In this document: piece after piece, positions 24,261 to 38,163 of the stretch
How positions within the stretch are numbered: the first letter of the stretch is position 1
Layout: every line of letters begins with the position of its first letter
Source of the DNA: Hyperoodon ampullatus
Lineage: Eukaryota; Chordata; Mammalia; Artiodactyla; Ziphiidae
NCBI GenBank assembly: GCA_949752795.1
Contig: CATKHW010000062.1
Span: 558,001-622,000, forward strand
Direction: 5' to 3'
DNA: 64,000 bases
The notes under the pieces: model-generated
Database searches by the model: none
What the model saw: the letters and a program-made list of their open reading frames with translations, nothing else
Told to the model about the DNA's origin: nothing
Position numbers and translations under genes: made by a program

Positions 24261-25999
24261 TATTCAGGAGAAAACGCATACGACCTTTTTGGCCAAGCAA
24301 GCAAGCGGGCAATGCAAATCTGCACTACAAAGAAGTATCACTTCCCACCGGTCAAATGGAACATCCACAAAATGTGTAAAAACAAGAAAGGCAAGACAGG
24401 CCCTGGAGAACAGGGAGCCTTGTTATGCTGATGGGCGGGATGTAAATTGCCAACTGCCTCTCTGGAGGAGTGCATTGTGTTCCCTAAAACAAGTAAAGAA
24501 CAGAGCTACAGAGCCAAGGGCACTTCCAGTCTAGGGAATATACCTTGGGAAAACTGAAAATCAATAAGACAGAAACACCCCAATATTTAGGGCTGCACTG
24601 CTTACAAGGACCTCAACTTGGGTACACCTTAAATATCCCAGGAAATATAAAAATGGTTCAAAAAATTGTGGTACTTACGTACGATGGAATATCCCTCAGC
24701 CATGAAATCAATGTCATAAGACCAGTAGCAGCAAAATGGGTGGATTCAGGTACGATGATTCTAAGTGAAATAAGTCACACAGAAAAAGAAACTTATCATA
24801 AGATATCACTTATGAAGATCCTGTAAACATGCCTACACTTAAACTGAGTTAGGAAAGAGAACAGTGTCTCACATTTAGAAAACACTCTTATGCCTGCTTA
24901 AGGGGGAAGGAGAGGTGGGGTGATGCATAAACCCAGAGTTTGCTATAAGCACAGGTACCGTTCCAAAAACCAACTATGGAATAGACAAGACCTACACCTT
25001 CCTCAGTGAAAGGGACTCAAAACCCCATATTTCCCGCAGAGGAATATATCTGGCCAGTAAGAATCTTAAAACCAATGTATTGATATGTCTCCGTGAGGGA
25101 ATCAAGTGTGTCTAGACTGGCATAAACATGGCAGCGAGAATCAGCTCAAACCCACTATAAAAAGGAATTTCAAAAACAAAACAAAAAAACTGGGAAATTC
25201 TTTACAATTCCTTCAGGGTCTCTGATGAAACCTGGAATGTCCCTATCTACAATGACAGCTGGATGTGGCAAAAGGAGGGACACTTGGGACTGAGAGGATT
25301 GGTGAGATTGGGTGAGCAAAGGCAGACACTTTAAAGCACAAACACCTGGCACCCATTCCATGGGTCCCAACTCTCCAGGTTGAAGGGAATATTACTACAG
25401 CTATAACATGTACGGGAAACCTAGAGAACGGACACACCGTGAATACGAAAGGTTTATAAAACTCAATGAATAGTCCCTCTCCTGGCGCTCCTGTTTGACT
25501 TTCCATCTGCTTTACTATCAACCTCCCAACTTGGAGAGACAGCCCCTTTAACCTCCTGGTTCGCACAGGTTGCCAATTTGGCAGAGGATGAAAGGGAAAA
25601 GGGAGAACCAATGAGAGAGTAGCTGTTAGGCATTTGAACGGGCACATATCACTGTAATTTCCCGGCAGGAAGAAGAATTATCCAAAGTCTCAGCCCCCCA
25701 CCGGGAACCAGCATAGGTCCTGAACCAAAATTTTGGACTTGCGGTCAGCTCACCAAAAACGAGTTGATAAATGGAGCTCAGCGGCACAGCAATTCACAAA
25801 CTGGCCGAGTAATAAAGGGCAACTATCGTCCAAAAATCTGTTGAGGGAAGGCAACGTGGCGGACTTGAGAGCGAGGCAGAATAGCAGGAAACAGATTTCA
25901 AGAGGTACGTTGGAATCACCTTTAAAGCACAGGATGAGGGGCACAACTTCGACAATGATGCACTTGGCCAAAAAGGGCGTATGTGTTTTCTCCTGAATA
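24261..25999 (+). repeat. Satellite monomer 5 (1739 bp)
   Basis: Shares AGAAACACCCCAATATTTAG near 24571 with monomer 6 only, as judged by eye. The right part (CAGCATAGGTCCTGAACC near 25708) resembles monomers 3 and 7, not 4 and 6. The right-end palindrome has one mismatch (GTATGTG). Confidence 0.9.
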
Positions 26000-27737
26000 T
26001 ATTCAGGAGAAAACGCATACGCCCTTTTTGGCCAAGCAAGCAAGCGGGCAATGCAAATCTGCACTACAAAGAAGTATCACTTCCCACCGGTCAAAAGGGA
26101 CATCCACAAAATGTGTAAAAACCAGAAAGGCAAGACAGGCCCTGGAGAACAGGGAGCCTTGTTATGCTGATGGGCGGGATGTAAATTGCCAACTGCCTCT
26201 CTGGAGGAGTGCATTGTGTTCCCTAAAACAAGTAAAGAACAGAGCTACAGAGCCAAGGGCACTTCCAGTCTAGGGAATATACCTTGGGAAAATTGAAAAT
26301 CAATAAGACAGAAACACCCCAATATTTAGGGCTGCACTGCTTACAAGGACCTCAACTTGGGTACACCTTAAACATCCCAGGAAATATAAAAATGGTTCAA
26401 AAAATTGTGGTACTTACGTACGATGGAATATCCCTCAGCCATGAAATCAATGTCATAAGACCAGTAGCAGCAAAATGGGTGGATTCAGGTACGATGATTC
26501 TAAGTGAAATAAGTCACACAGAAAAAGAAACTTATCATAAGATATCACTTATGAAGATCCTGTAAACATGGCTACACTTGAACTGAGTTAGGAAAGAGAA
26601 CAGTGTCTCACATTTAGAAAACACTCTTATGCCTGCTTAAGGGGGAAGGAGAGGTGGGGTGATGCATAAAACCAGAGTTTGCTATAAGCACAGGTACCGT
26701 TCCAAAAACCAACTATGGAATATACAAGACCTACACCTTCCTCAGTGAAAGGGACTCAAAACCCCATATTTCCCGCAGAGGAATATATCTGGCTAGTAAG
26801 GATCTTAAAACCTATGTATTGATATGTCTCCGTAAGGGAATCAAGTGTGTCTAGACTGGCATAAACATGGCAGCGAGAATCAGCTCAAACCCACTATAAA
26901 AAGGAATTTCAAAAACAAAACAAAAAAACTGGGAAATTCTTTACAATTCCTTCAGGGTCTCTGATGAAACCTGGAATGACCCTATCTACAATGACAGCTG
27001 GATGTGGCATAAGGAGGGACACTTGGGACTGAGACGATTGGTGAGATTGGGTGAGCAAATGCAGACCCATTAAAGCACAAATGCCTGGCACCCATTCCAT
27101 GGGTCCCAACTCTCCAGGTTGAAGGGAATATTACTACAGCTATAACATGTACGGGAAACCTAGAGAACGGACACACTGTGAATACGAAAGGTTTCTAAAA
27201 CTCAACGAATAGTCCCTCTCCTGGTGCTCTGGTTTGACTTTCCATCTGCTTTACTATCAATCTCCCAACTTGGAGAGACAGCCCCTTTAACCTCCTGGTT
27301 CGCACAGGTTTCCAATTTGGCAGAGGATGAAAGGGAAGAGGGAGAACCAATGAGAGAGTAGCTGTTAGGCATTTGGATGGGCACATATTACTGTAATTTC
27401 CCAGCAGGAAGAAGAATTAACCAAAGTCTCAACCCCCACCGGGAACCAGCAGAGGTCCTGAACCAAAATGTTGGACTTGCGGTCAGCTCACCAAAAACGA
27501 GTTGAAAAATGGAGCTCAGGGGCACAGCAATTCACAAACTGGCCGAGTAATAAAGGACAACTATAGTCTAAAAATCTGTTGAGGGAAGGCAACGAGGCGG
27601 ACTTGAAAGCGAGGCAGAGTAGCAGGAAACAGATTTCAAGTGGTACGTTGGAATCGCCTTTAAAGCACAGGAAGAGGGGCACAACTTCGACAATGATGCA
27701 CTTGGCTAAAAAGGGCGTATGCGTTTTCTCCTGAATA
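26000..27737 (+). repeat. Satellite monomer 6 (1738 bp)
   Basis: The left part carries the monomer-5 variant (AGAAACACCCC near 26309) and the right part carries the monomer-4 variants (AACTATAGTC near 27560). It therefore combines markers of both neighbours. The right-end palindrome has two mismatches. Confidence 0.9.
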
Positions 27738-29476
27738 TATTCAGGAGAAAACGCATACGCCCTTTTTGGCAAAGCAAGCAAGCGGGCAATGCAAATCTGC
27801 ACTACAAAGAAGTATCACTTCCCACCGGTCAAAAGGGACATCCACAAAATGTGTAAAAACCAGAAAGGCAAGACAGGCCCTGGAGAACAGGGAGCCTTGT
27901 TATGCTGATGGGCGGGATGTAAATTGCCAACTGCCTCTCTGGAAGAGTGCATTGTGTTCCCTAAAACAAGTAAACAACAGAGCTACAGAGCCAAGGGCAC
28001 TTCCAGTCTAGGGAATATACCTTGGGAAAACTGAAAATCAATAAGACAGAGCCACCCCAAAATTTAGGGCTGCACTGCTTACAAGGACCTCAACTTGGGT
28101 ACACCTAAAATATCCCAGGAAATATAAAAATGGTTCAGAAAATTGTGGTACTTACGTACGATGGAATATCCCTCAGCCATGAAATCAATGACATAAGACC
28201 AGTAGCAGCAAAATGGGTGGATTCAGGTATGATGATTCTAAGTGAAATAAGTCACAGAGAAAAAGAAACTTATCATAAGATATCACTTATGAAGATCCTG
28301 TAAACATGGCTACACTTGAACTGAGTTAGGAAAGAGAACAGTGTCTCACATTTAGAAAACTCTCTTATGCCTGCTTAAGGGGGAAAGAGAGGTGGGGTTA
28401 TGCATAAACCCAGAGTTTGATATAAGCACAGGTACCGTTCCAAAAACCAACTATGGAATAGACAAGAACTACACCTTCCTCAGTGAAAGGGACTCAAAAC
28501 CCCATATTTCCCGCAGAGGAATATATCTGACTAGTAAGAATCTTAAAACCTATATATTGATATGTCTCCGTAAGGGAATCAAGTGTGTCTACACTGGCAT
28601 AAACATGGCAGCGAGAATCAGCTCAAACCCACTATAAAAAGGAATTTCAAAAACAAAACAAAAAAACTGGGAAATTCTTTACAATTCCTTCAGGGTCTCT
28701 GATGAAACCTGGAATGACCCTATCTACAATGACAGCTGGATGTGGCATAAGGAGGGACACTTGGGACTGAGACGATTGGTGAGATTGGGTGAGCAAATGC
28801 AGACCCATTAAATCACAAATGCCTGGCACCCATTCCTTGGGTCCCAACTCTCCAGGTTGAAGGGAATATTACTACAGCTATAACAGGTACGGGAAACCTA
28901 GAGAACGGACACACTGTGAATACGAAAGGTTTCTAAAACTCAACGAATAGTCCCTCTCCTCGTGCTCCGGTTTGACTTTCCATCTGCTTTACTCTCAACC
29001 TCCCAACTTGGAGAGACAGCCCCTTTAACCTCCTGGTTCGCACAGGTTGCCAATTTGGCAGAGGATGAAAGGGAAGAGGGAGAACCAATGAGAGAGTAGC
29101 TGTTAGGCATTTGGACGGGCACATATCACTGTAATTTCCTGGCAGGAAGATGAATTAACCAAAGTCTCAGCCCCCCACCTGGAACCAGCATAGGTCCTGA
29201 ACCAAAATGTTGGACTTGCAGTCAGCTCACCAAAAACGAGTTGACAAATGGAGCTCAGGGGCACAGCAATTCACAAACTGGCCGAGTAATAAAGGACAAC
29301 TATCGTCCAAAAATCTGTTGAGGGAAGGCAACGAGGCGGACTTGAAAGCGAGGCAGAATAGCAGGAAACAGATTTCAAGAGGTACGTTGGAATCGCCTTT
29401 AAAGCACAGGAAGAGGGGCACAACTTCGACAACAATGCACTTGGCCAAAAAGGGCGTATGTGTTTTCTCCTGAATA
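27738..29476 (+). repeat. Satellite monomer 7 (1739 bp)
   Basis: Carries a set of private variants (AAAACTCTCTTATGCC near 28356, GGGGGAAAGAGAGG near 28379, CCATTAAATCACAAATGCC near 28804, CATTCCTTGGG near 28830). These reappear only in the middle of monomer 11. The right-end palindrome has a TATATACAGG variant at its centre, shared with the next boundary. Confidence 0.9.
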
Positions 29477-31215
29477 TATACAGGAGAAAACGCATACGCC
29501 CTTTTTGGCAAAGCAAGCAAGCGGGCAATGTAAATCTGCACTACAAAGAAGTATCACTTCCCACCGGTCAAAAGGGACATCCACAAAATGTGTAAAAACC
29601 AGAAAGGCAAGACAGGCCCTGGAGAACAGGGAGCCTTGTTATGCTGATGGGCGGGATGTAAATTGCCAACTGCCTCTCTGGAGGAGTACATTGTGTTCCC
29701 TAAAACAAGTAAAGAACAGAGCTACAGAGCCAAGGGCACTTCCTGTCTAGGGAATATACCTTGGGAAAACTGAAAATCAATAAGACAGAGCCACCCCAAA
29801 ATTTAAGGCTGCACTGCTTACAAGGACCTCAACTTGGGTACACCTTAAATATCCCAGGAAATATAAAAATGGTTCAAAAAATTGTGGTACTTACGTATGA
29901 TGGAATATCCCTCAGCCATGAAATCAATGTCATAAGACCAGTAGCAGCAAAATTGGTGGATTCAGGTACGATAATTCTAAGTGAAATAAGTCACACAGAA
30001 AAAGAAACTTATCATAAGATATCACTTATGAAGATCCTGTAAATATGGCTACACTTGAACTGAGTTAGGAAAGAGAACAGTGTCTCACATTTAGAAAACA
30101 CTCTTATGCCTGCTTAAGGCGGAAGGAGACGTGGGGTGATGCATAAACCCAGAGTTTGATATAAGCACAGGTACCGTTCCAAAAACCAACTATGGAATAG
30201 ACAAGAACTAAACCTTCCTCAGTGAAAGGGACTCAAAACCCCATATTTCCCACAGAGGAATATATCTGACTAGTAAGAATCTTAAAACTTATGTATTGAT
30301 ATGTCTCCGTAAGGGAATCACGTGTGTATACACTGGCATAAACATGGCAGCGAGAATCAGCTCAAACCCACTATAAAAAGGAATTTCAAAAACAAAACAA
30401 AAAAACTGGGAAATTCTTTACAATTCCTTCAGGGTCTCTGATGAAACCTGGAATGACCCTATCTACAATGACAGCTGGATGTGGCATAAGGAGGGACACT
30501 TGGGACTGAGACGATTGGTGAGATTGGGTGAGCAAATGCAGACCCAATAAAGCACAAATGCCTGGCACCCATTCCATGGGTCCCAACTCTCCAGGTTGAA
30601 GGGAATATTACTACAGCTATAACATGTACGGGAAACCTAGAGAACGGACACACTGTGAATACGAAAGGTTTCTAAAACTCAACGAATAATCCCTCTCCTC
30701 GTGCTCTGGTTTGACTTTCCATCTGCTTTACTCTCAACCTCCCAACATGGAGAGACAGCCCCTTTAACCTCCTGGTTCGCACAGGTTGCCAATTTGGCAG
30801 AGGATGAAAGGGAAAAGGGAGAACCAATGAGAGATTAGCTGTTAGGCATTTGAACGGGCACATATCACTGTAATTTCCCGGCAGGAAGAAGAATTAACCA
30901 AAGTCTCAGCCCCCCACCAGGAAATAGCATAGGTCCTGAACAAAAATTTTGGACTTGCGGTCAGCTCACCAAAAACGAGTTGAAAAATGGAGCTCAGGGG
31001 CACAGCAATTCACAAACTGGCCGAGTAATAAAGGACAACTATCGTCCAAAAATCTGTTGAGGGAAGGCAACAAGGCGGACTTGAAAGCGACGCAGAAGAG
31101 CAGGAAACAGATTTCAAGAGGTACGTTGGAATCGCCTTTAAAGCACAGGAAGAGGGGCACAACTTCGACAATGATGCACTTGGCCAAAAAGGGCGTAAGT
31201 GTTTTCTCCTGAATA
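29477..31215 (+). repeat. Satellite monomer 8 (1739 bp)
   Basis: Bounded on both sides by the TATATACAGG palindrome variant (29476 and 31215), which is not seen at other boundaries. This suggests tandem duplication of one monomer. Other variants are GGCGGAAGGAGACG near 30118 and CCCAATAAAGC near 30543. Confidence 0.9.
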
Positions 31216-32952
31216 TATACAGGAGAAAACGCATACGCCCTTTTTGGCCAAGCAAGCAAGCGGGCAATGCAAATCTGCAATACAAAGAAGTATCACTTCC
31301 CAACGGTCAAAAGGGATATCCACAAAATGTGTAAAAACCAGAAAGGCAAGACAGGCCCTGGAGAACAGGGAGCCTTGTTATCCTGATGGGCGGGATGTAA
31401 ATTGCCAACTGCCTCTCTGGAGGAGTGTATTGTGTTCCCTAAAACAAGTAAACAACAGAGCTACAGAGCCAAGGTCACTTCCAGTCTAGGGAATATACCT
31501 TGGGAAAACTGAAAATCAATAAGGCAGAGCCACCCCAAAATTTAAGGCTGCACTGCTTACAAGGACCTCAACTTGGGTACACCTTAAATATCCCAGGAAA
31601 TATAAAAATGGTTCAAAAAATTGTGGTACTTACGTACGATGGAATATCCCTCAGCCATGAAATCAATGTCATAAGACCAGTAGCAGGAAAATGGGTGGAT
31701 TCAGGTACGATGATTCTAAGTGAAATAAGTCACACAGAAAAAGAAACTTATCATAAGATATCACTTATGAAGATCCTGTAAACATGGCTACACTTGAACT
31801 GAGTTAGGAAAGAGAACAGTGTCTCACATTTAGAAAACACTCTTATGCCTGCTTAAGGGGGAAGGAGAGGTGGGGTGATGCATAAACCCAGAGTTTGATA
31901 TAAGCACAGGTACCGTTCCAAAAACCAACTATGGAATAGACAAGACCTGCACCTTCCTCAGTGAAAGGGACTCAAAACCCATATTTCCCACAGAGGAATA
32001 TATCTGACTAGTAAGAATCTTAAAACCTATGTATTGATATGTCTCCGTAAGGGAATCAAGTGTGTCTAGACTGGCATAAACATGGCAGCGAGAATCAGCT
32101 CAAACCCACTATAAAAAGGAATTTCAAAAACAAAACAAAAAAACTGGGAAATTCTTTACAATTCCTTCAGGGTCTCTGATGAACCCTGGAATGACCTTAT
32201 CTACAACGACAGCTGGATGTGGCATAAGGATGGACACTTGGGACTGAGACGATTGGTGAGATTTGGTGAGCAAATGCAGACCCTTTAAAGCAATAATGGA
32301 TGGCACCCATTCCATGGGTCAGAACTCTCCAGGTTGAAGGGAATATTACTACAGCTATAACATGTACCGGAAACCTAGAGAACGGACACATGTGAACACG
32401 AAAGGTTTCTAAAACTCAACGAATAGTCCCTCTCCTGGTGCTCCGGTTTGACTTTCCATCTGCTTTACTATCAACCTCCCAACTTGGGGAGACAGCCCCT
32501 TTAACCTCCTGGTTCGCACAGGTTGCCAATTTGGCAGAGGATGAAAGGGAAGAGGAAGAACTAATGAGAGAGTAGCTGTTAGGCATTTGGACGGGCACAT
32601 ATCACTGTAATTTCCCGTCAGGAAGAAGAATTAACCAAAGTCTCAGCCACCCACTGGGAAGCAGTGTAGGTCCTGAACCAAAATTTTGGACTTGTGGTCA
32701 GCTCACCAAAAACGAGTTGAAAAATGGAGCTCAGGGGCACAGCAATTCACAAACTGGCCGAGTAATAAAGGACAACTATTGTCCAAAAATCTGTTGAGGG
32801 AAGGCAATGAGGCGGACTTGAATGCGAGGCAGAATAGCAGGAAACAGATTTCAAGAGGTACGTTGGAATCGCCTTTAAAGCACAGGAAGAGGGGCACAAC
32901 TTCGACAATGATGCACTTGGCCAAAAAGGGCGTATGCGTTTTCTCCTGAATA
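31216..32952 (+). repeat. Satellite monomer 9 (1737 bp)
   Basis: The right portion (from about 32360) is the left edge of a segment copied almost unchanged into monomer 11 and onward. Markers are GTACCGGAAACC near 32366, ACACATGTGAACACG near 32386, and GAAGCAGTGTAGG near 32658. The right-arm variant ACACATACACCC follows in monomer 10. Confidence 0.9.
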
Positions 32953-34690
32953 TATTCAGGAGAAAACACATACACCCTTTTTGGCCAATCAAGCAAGCGG
33001 GCAATGGAAATCTGCACTACAAAGAAGTATCACTTCCCACCGGTGAAAAGGGACATCCACAAAATGTGTAAAAACCAGAAAGGCAAGACAGGCCCTGGAG
33101 AACAGGGAGCCTTGTTATGCTGATGGGCGGGATGTAAATTGCCAACTGCCTCTCTGGAGGAGTGCATTGTGTTCCCTAAAGCAAGTAAAGAACAGAGCTA
33201 CAGAGCCAACGGCACTTCCAGTCTAGGGAATATACCTTGGGAAAACTGAAAATCAATAATACAGAGCCACCCCAAAATTTAGGGCTGCATGCTTACAAGG
33301 ACCTCAACATGGGTACACCTTAAATATCCCAGGAAATATAAAAATGGTTCAAAAAATTGTGGTACTTACGTACGATGGAATATCCCTCAGCCATGAAATC
33401 AATGTCATAAGACCAGTAGCAGCAAAATGGGTGGATTCAGGTACGATGATTTTAAGTGAAATAAGTCGCACAGAAAAAGAAACTTATCATAAGATATCAC
33501 TTATGAAGATCCTGTAAACATGGCTCCACTTGAACTGAGTTAGGAAAGAGAAGAGTGTCTCACATTTAGAAAACACTCTTATGCCAGCTTAAGGGGGAAG
33601 GAGAGGTGGGGTGATGCATAAACCCAGAGTTTGATATAAGCACAGGTACCGTTCCAAAAACCAACTATGGAATAGACAAGACCTACACCTTCCTCAGTGA
33701 AAGGGACTCAAAACCCCATATTTCCCGCAGAGGAATATATCTGACTGGTAAGAATCTTAAAACCTATGTATTGATATGTCTCTGTAAGGGAATCAAGTGT
33801 GTCTAGACTGGCATAAACATGGCAGCGAGAATCAGCTCAAACCCACTATAAAAAGGAATTTCAAAAACAAAACAAGAAAACTGGGAAATTCTTTACAATT
33901 CCTTCAGGGTCTCTGATGAAACCTGGAATGACAATATCTACAATGACAGCTGGATGTGGCATAAGGCTGGACACTTGGGACTGAGAGGATTGGTGAGATT
34001 GGGTGAGCAAATGCAGACCCTTTAAAGCAATAATGCATGGCACCCATTCCATGGGTCCCAACACTCCAGGTTGAAGGGAATATTACAACAGTTATAACAT
34101 GTACGAGAAACCTAGAGAACGGACACACAGTGAATATGAAAGGTTTCTAAAACTCAACGAATAGTCCCTCTCCTGGTGCCCCGGTTTGACTTTCCATCTG
34201 CTATACTATCAATCTCCCAACTTGGAGAGACAGCCCCTTCAACCTCCTGGTTCAAACAGGTTTCCAATTTGGCAGAGGATGAAAGGGAAGAGGGAGAACC
34301 AATGAGAGAGTAGCTGTTAGGTATTTGGTCGGGCACATATCACTCTAACTTCCCGGCAGGAAGAAGAATTAACCAAAGTCTCAGCCACGCACCGGGAACC
34401 AGTATAGGTCCTGAACCAAAATTTTGGACTTGCGGTCAGCTCACCAAAAACGAGTTGAAAAATGGAGCTCAGGGGCACAGCATATCACAAACTGGCCGAG
34501 TAATAAAGGACAACTATCGTCCAAAAATCTGTTGAGGGAAGGCAATGAGGCGGACTTGAAAGCGAGGCAGAATAGCAGGAAACAGATTTCAAGGGGTACG
34601 TTGGAATCACCTTTAAAGCACAGGAAGAGGGGCACAACTTCGACAATGATGCACTTGGCCAAAAAGGGCGTATGCGTTTTCTCCTGAATA
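32953..34690 (+). repeat. Satellite monomer 10 (1738 bp)
   Basis: Carries CTGCATGCTTACAAGG near 33285 and AATAAGTCGCACAG near 33460 in the L1 part, and CTGGTGCCCCGG near 34173 in the other half. All are repeated in monomer 12 at +3473 bp. It ends in a perfect 74-bp palindrome (34654-34727). Confidence 0.9.
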
Positions 34691-36425
34691 TATTCAGGAG
34701 AAAACGCATACGCCCTTTTTGGCCAAGCAAGCAAGCGGGCAATGCAAATCTGCACTACAAAGAAGTATCACTTCCCACCGGTCAAAAGGGACATCCACAA
34801 AATGTGTAAAAACCAGAAAGGCAAGACAGGCCCTGGAGAACAGGGAGCCTTGTTATGCTGATGGGCGGGATGTAAATTGCCAACTGCCTCTCTGGAGGAG
34901 TACATTGTGTTCCCTAAAACAAGTAAGGAACAGAGCTACCGAGCCAAGGGCACTTCCAGTCTAGGGAATATACCTTGGGAAAACTGAAAATCAATAAGAC
35001 AGAGCCACCCCAAAATTTAGGGCTGCACTGCTTACAAGGACCTCACTTGGGTACACCTTAAATATCCCAGGAAATATAAAAATGGTTCAAAAAATTGTGG
35101 TACTTACGTACGATGGAATATCCCTCAGCCATGAAATCAATGTCATAAGACCAGTAGCAGCAAAATGGGTAGATTCAGGTACGATGATTCTAAGTGAAAT
35201 AAGTCACAGAGAAAGAAACTTATCATAAGATATCACTTATGAAGATCCTGTAAACATGGCTACACTTGAACTGAGTTAGGAAAGAGAACAGTGTCTCACA
35301 TTTAGAAAACTCTCTTATGCCTGCTTAAGGGGGAAAGAGAGGTGGGGTGATGCATAAACCCAGAGTTTGATATAAGCACAGGTACCGTTCCAAAAACCAA
35401 CTATGGAATAGACAAGAACTACACCTTCCTCAGTGAAAGGGACTCAAAACCCCATATTTCCCGCAGAGGAATATATCTGACTAGTAAGAATCTTAAAACC
35501 TATATATTGATATGTCTCCGTAAGGGAATCAAGTGTGTCTACACTGGCATAAACATGGCAGCGAGAATCAGCTCAAACCCACTATAAAAAGGAATTTCAA
35601 AAACAAAACAAAAAAACTGGGAAATTCTTTACAATTCCTTCAGGGTCTCTGATGAAACCTGGAATGACCCTATCTACAATGACAGCTGGATGTGGCATAA
35701 GGAGGGACACTTGGGACTGAGACGATTGGTGAGATTGGGTGAGCAAATGCAGACCCATTAAATCACAAATGCCTGGCACCCATTCCTTGGGTCCCAACTC
35801 TCCAGGTTGAAGGGAATATTACTACAGCTATAACATGTACCGGAAACCTAGAGAACGGACACATGTGAACACGAAAGGTTTCTAAAACTCAACGAATAGT
35901 CCCTCTCCTGGTGCTCCGGTTTGACTTTCCATCTGCTTTACTATCAACCTCCCAACTTGGGGAGACAGCCCCTTTAACCTCCTGGTTCGCACAGGTTGCC
36001 AATTTGGCAGAGGATGAAAGGGAAGAGGAAGAACTAATGAGAGAGTAGCTGTTAGGCATTTGGACGGGCACATATCACTGTAATTTCCCGTCAGGAAGAA
36101 GAATTAACCAAAGTCTCAGCCACCCACTGGGAAGCAGTGTAGGTCCTGAACCAAAATTTTGGACTTGTGGTCAGCTCACCAAAAACGAGTTGAAAAATGG
36201 AGCTCAGGGGCACAGCAATTCACAAACTGGCCGAGTAATAAAGGACAACTATTGTCCAAAAATCTGTTGAGGGAAGGCAATGAGGCGGACTTGAATGCGA
36301 GGCAGAATAGCAGGAAACAGATTTCAAGAGGTACGTTGGAATCGCCTTTAAAGCACAGGAAGAGGGGCACAACTTCGACAATGATGCACTTGGCCAAAAA
36401 GGGCGTATGCGTTTTCTCCTGAATA
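34691..36425 (+). repeat. Satellite monomer 11 (1735 bp), a three-part mosaic
   Basis: The left part (to about 35280) has GACCTCACTTGGG and GTCACAGAGAAAGAAAC, as in monomers 13 and 14. The middle (about 35300-35825) has the private variants of monomer 7. The right part (from about 35835) has those of monomer 9 (GTACCGGAAACC, ACACATGTGAACACG). This indicates non-reciprocal exchange inside the array. Confidence 0.85.
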
Positions 36426-38163
36426 TATTCAGGAGAAAACACATACGCCCTTTTTGGCCAATCAAGCAAGCGGGCAATGGAAATCTGCACTACAAAGAAG
36501 TATCACTTCCCACCGGTGAAAAGGGACATCCACAAAATGTGTAAAAACCAGAAAGGCAAGACAGGCCCTGGAGAACAGGGAGCCTTGTTATGCTGATGGG
36601 CGGGATGTAAATTGCCAACTGCCTCTCTGGAGGAGTGCATTGTGTTCCCTAAAGCAAGTAAAGAACAGAGCTACAGAGCCAACGGCACTTCCAGTCTAGG
36701 GAATATACCTTGGGAAAACTGAAAATCAATAATACAGAGCCACCCCAAAATTTAGGGCTGCATGCTTACAAGGACCTCAACATGGGTACACCTTAAATAT
36801 CCCAGGAAATATAAAAATGGTTCAAAAAATTGTGGTACTTACGTACGATGGAATATCCCTCAGCCATGAAATCAATGTCATAAGACCAGTAGCAGCAAAA
36901 TGGGTGGATTCAGGTACGATGATTTTAAGTAAAATAAGTCGCACAGAAAAAGAAACTTATCATAAGATATCACTTATGAAGATCCTGTAAACATGGCTCC
37001 ACTTGAACTGAGTTAGGAAAGAGAAGAGTGTCTCACATTTAGAAAACACTCTTATGCCAGCTTAAGGGGGAAGGAGAGGTGGGGTGATGCATAAACCCAG
37101 AGTTTGATATAAGCACAGGTACCGTTCCAAAAACCAACTATGGAATAGACAAGACCTACACCTTCCTCAGTGAAAGGGACTCAAAACCCCATATTTCCCG
37201 CAGAGGAATATATCTGACTGGTAAGAATCTTAAAACCTATGTATTGATATGTCTCTGTAAGGGAATCAAGTGTGTCTAGACTGGCATAAACATGGCAGCG
37301 AGAATCAGCTCAAACCCACTATAAAAAGGAATTTCAAAAACAAAACAAGAAAACTGGGAAATTCTTTACAATTCCTTCAGGGTCTCTGATGAAACCTGGA
37401 ATGACAATATCTACAATGACAGCTGGATGTGGCATAAGGCTGGACACTTGGGACTGAGAGGATTGGTGAGATTGGGTGAGCAAATGCAGACCCTTTAAAG
37501 CAATAATGCATGGCACCCATTCCATGGGTCCCAACACTCCAGGTTGAAGGGAATATTACAACAGTTATAACATGTACGAGAAACCTAGAGAACGGACACA
37601 CAGTGAATATGAAAGGTTTCTAAAACTCAACGAATAGTCCCTCTCCTGGTGCCCCGGTTTGACTTTCCATCTGCTATACTATCAATCTCCCAACTTGGAG
37701 AGACAGCCCCTTCAACCTCCTGGTTCACACAGGTTTCCAATTTGGCAGAGGATGAAAGGGAAGAGGGAGAACCAATGAGAGAGTAGCTGTTAGGTATTTG
37801 GTCGGGCACATATCACTCTAACTTCCCGGCAGGAAGAAGAATTAACCAAAGTCTCAGCCACCCACCGGGAACCAGTATAGGTCCTGAACCAAAATTTTGG
37901 ACTTGCGGTCAGCTCACCAAAAACGAGTTGAAAAATGGAGCTCAGGGGCACAGCAAATCACAAACTGGCCGAGTAATAAAGGACAACTATCGTCCAAAAA
38001 TCTGTTGAGGGAAGGCAATGAGGCGGACTTGAAAGCGAGGCAGAATAGCAGGAAACAGATTTCAAGGGGTACGTTGGAATCACCTTTAAAGCACAGGAAG
38101 AGGGGCACAACTTCGACAATGATGCACTTGGCCAAAAAGGGCGTATGCGTTTTCTCCTGAATA
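36426..38163 (+). repeat. Satellite monomer 12 (1738 bp)
   Basis: Near-duplicate of monomer 10 at +3473 bp. Small differences seen are TAAGTAAAATAAG for TAAGTGAAATAAG near 36927 and ACGCCC for ACACCC in the palindrome arm. It ends in a perfect 74-bp palindrome (38127-38200). Confidence 0.9.

Noticed and set aside
24545..24826. Recurrent 93-codon + strand frame found in most monomers, and longer frames at 46881-47417, 48324-48863 and 57251-57790
   Set aside because: The 93-codon frame begins at TTG inside the L1 ORF2 remnant and ends at the old ORF2 stop. The longer ones come from indels near 47093 or from the loss of an A in the palindrome arm. Recurrence reflects satellite homogenisation, not protein constraint.
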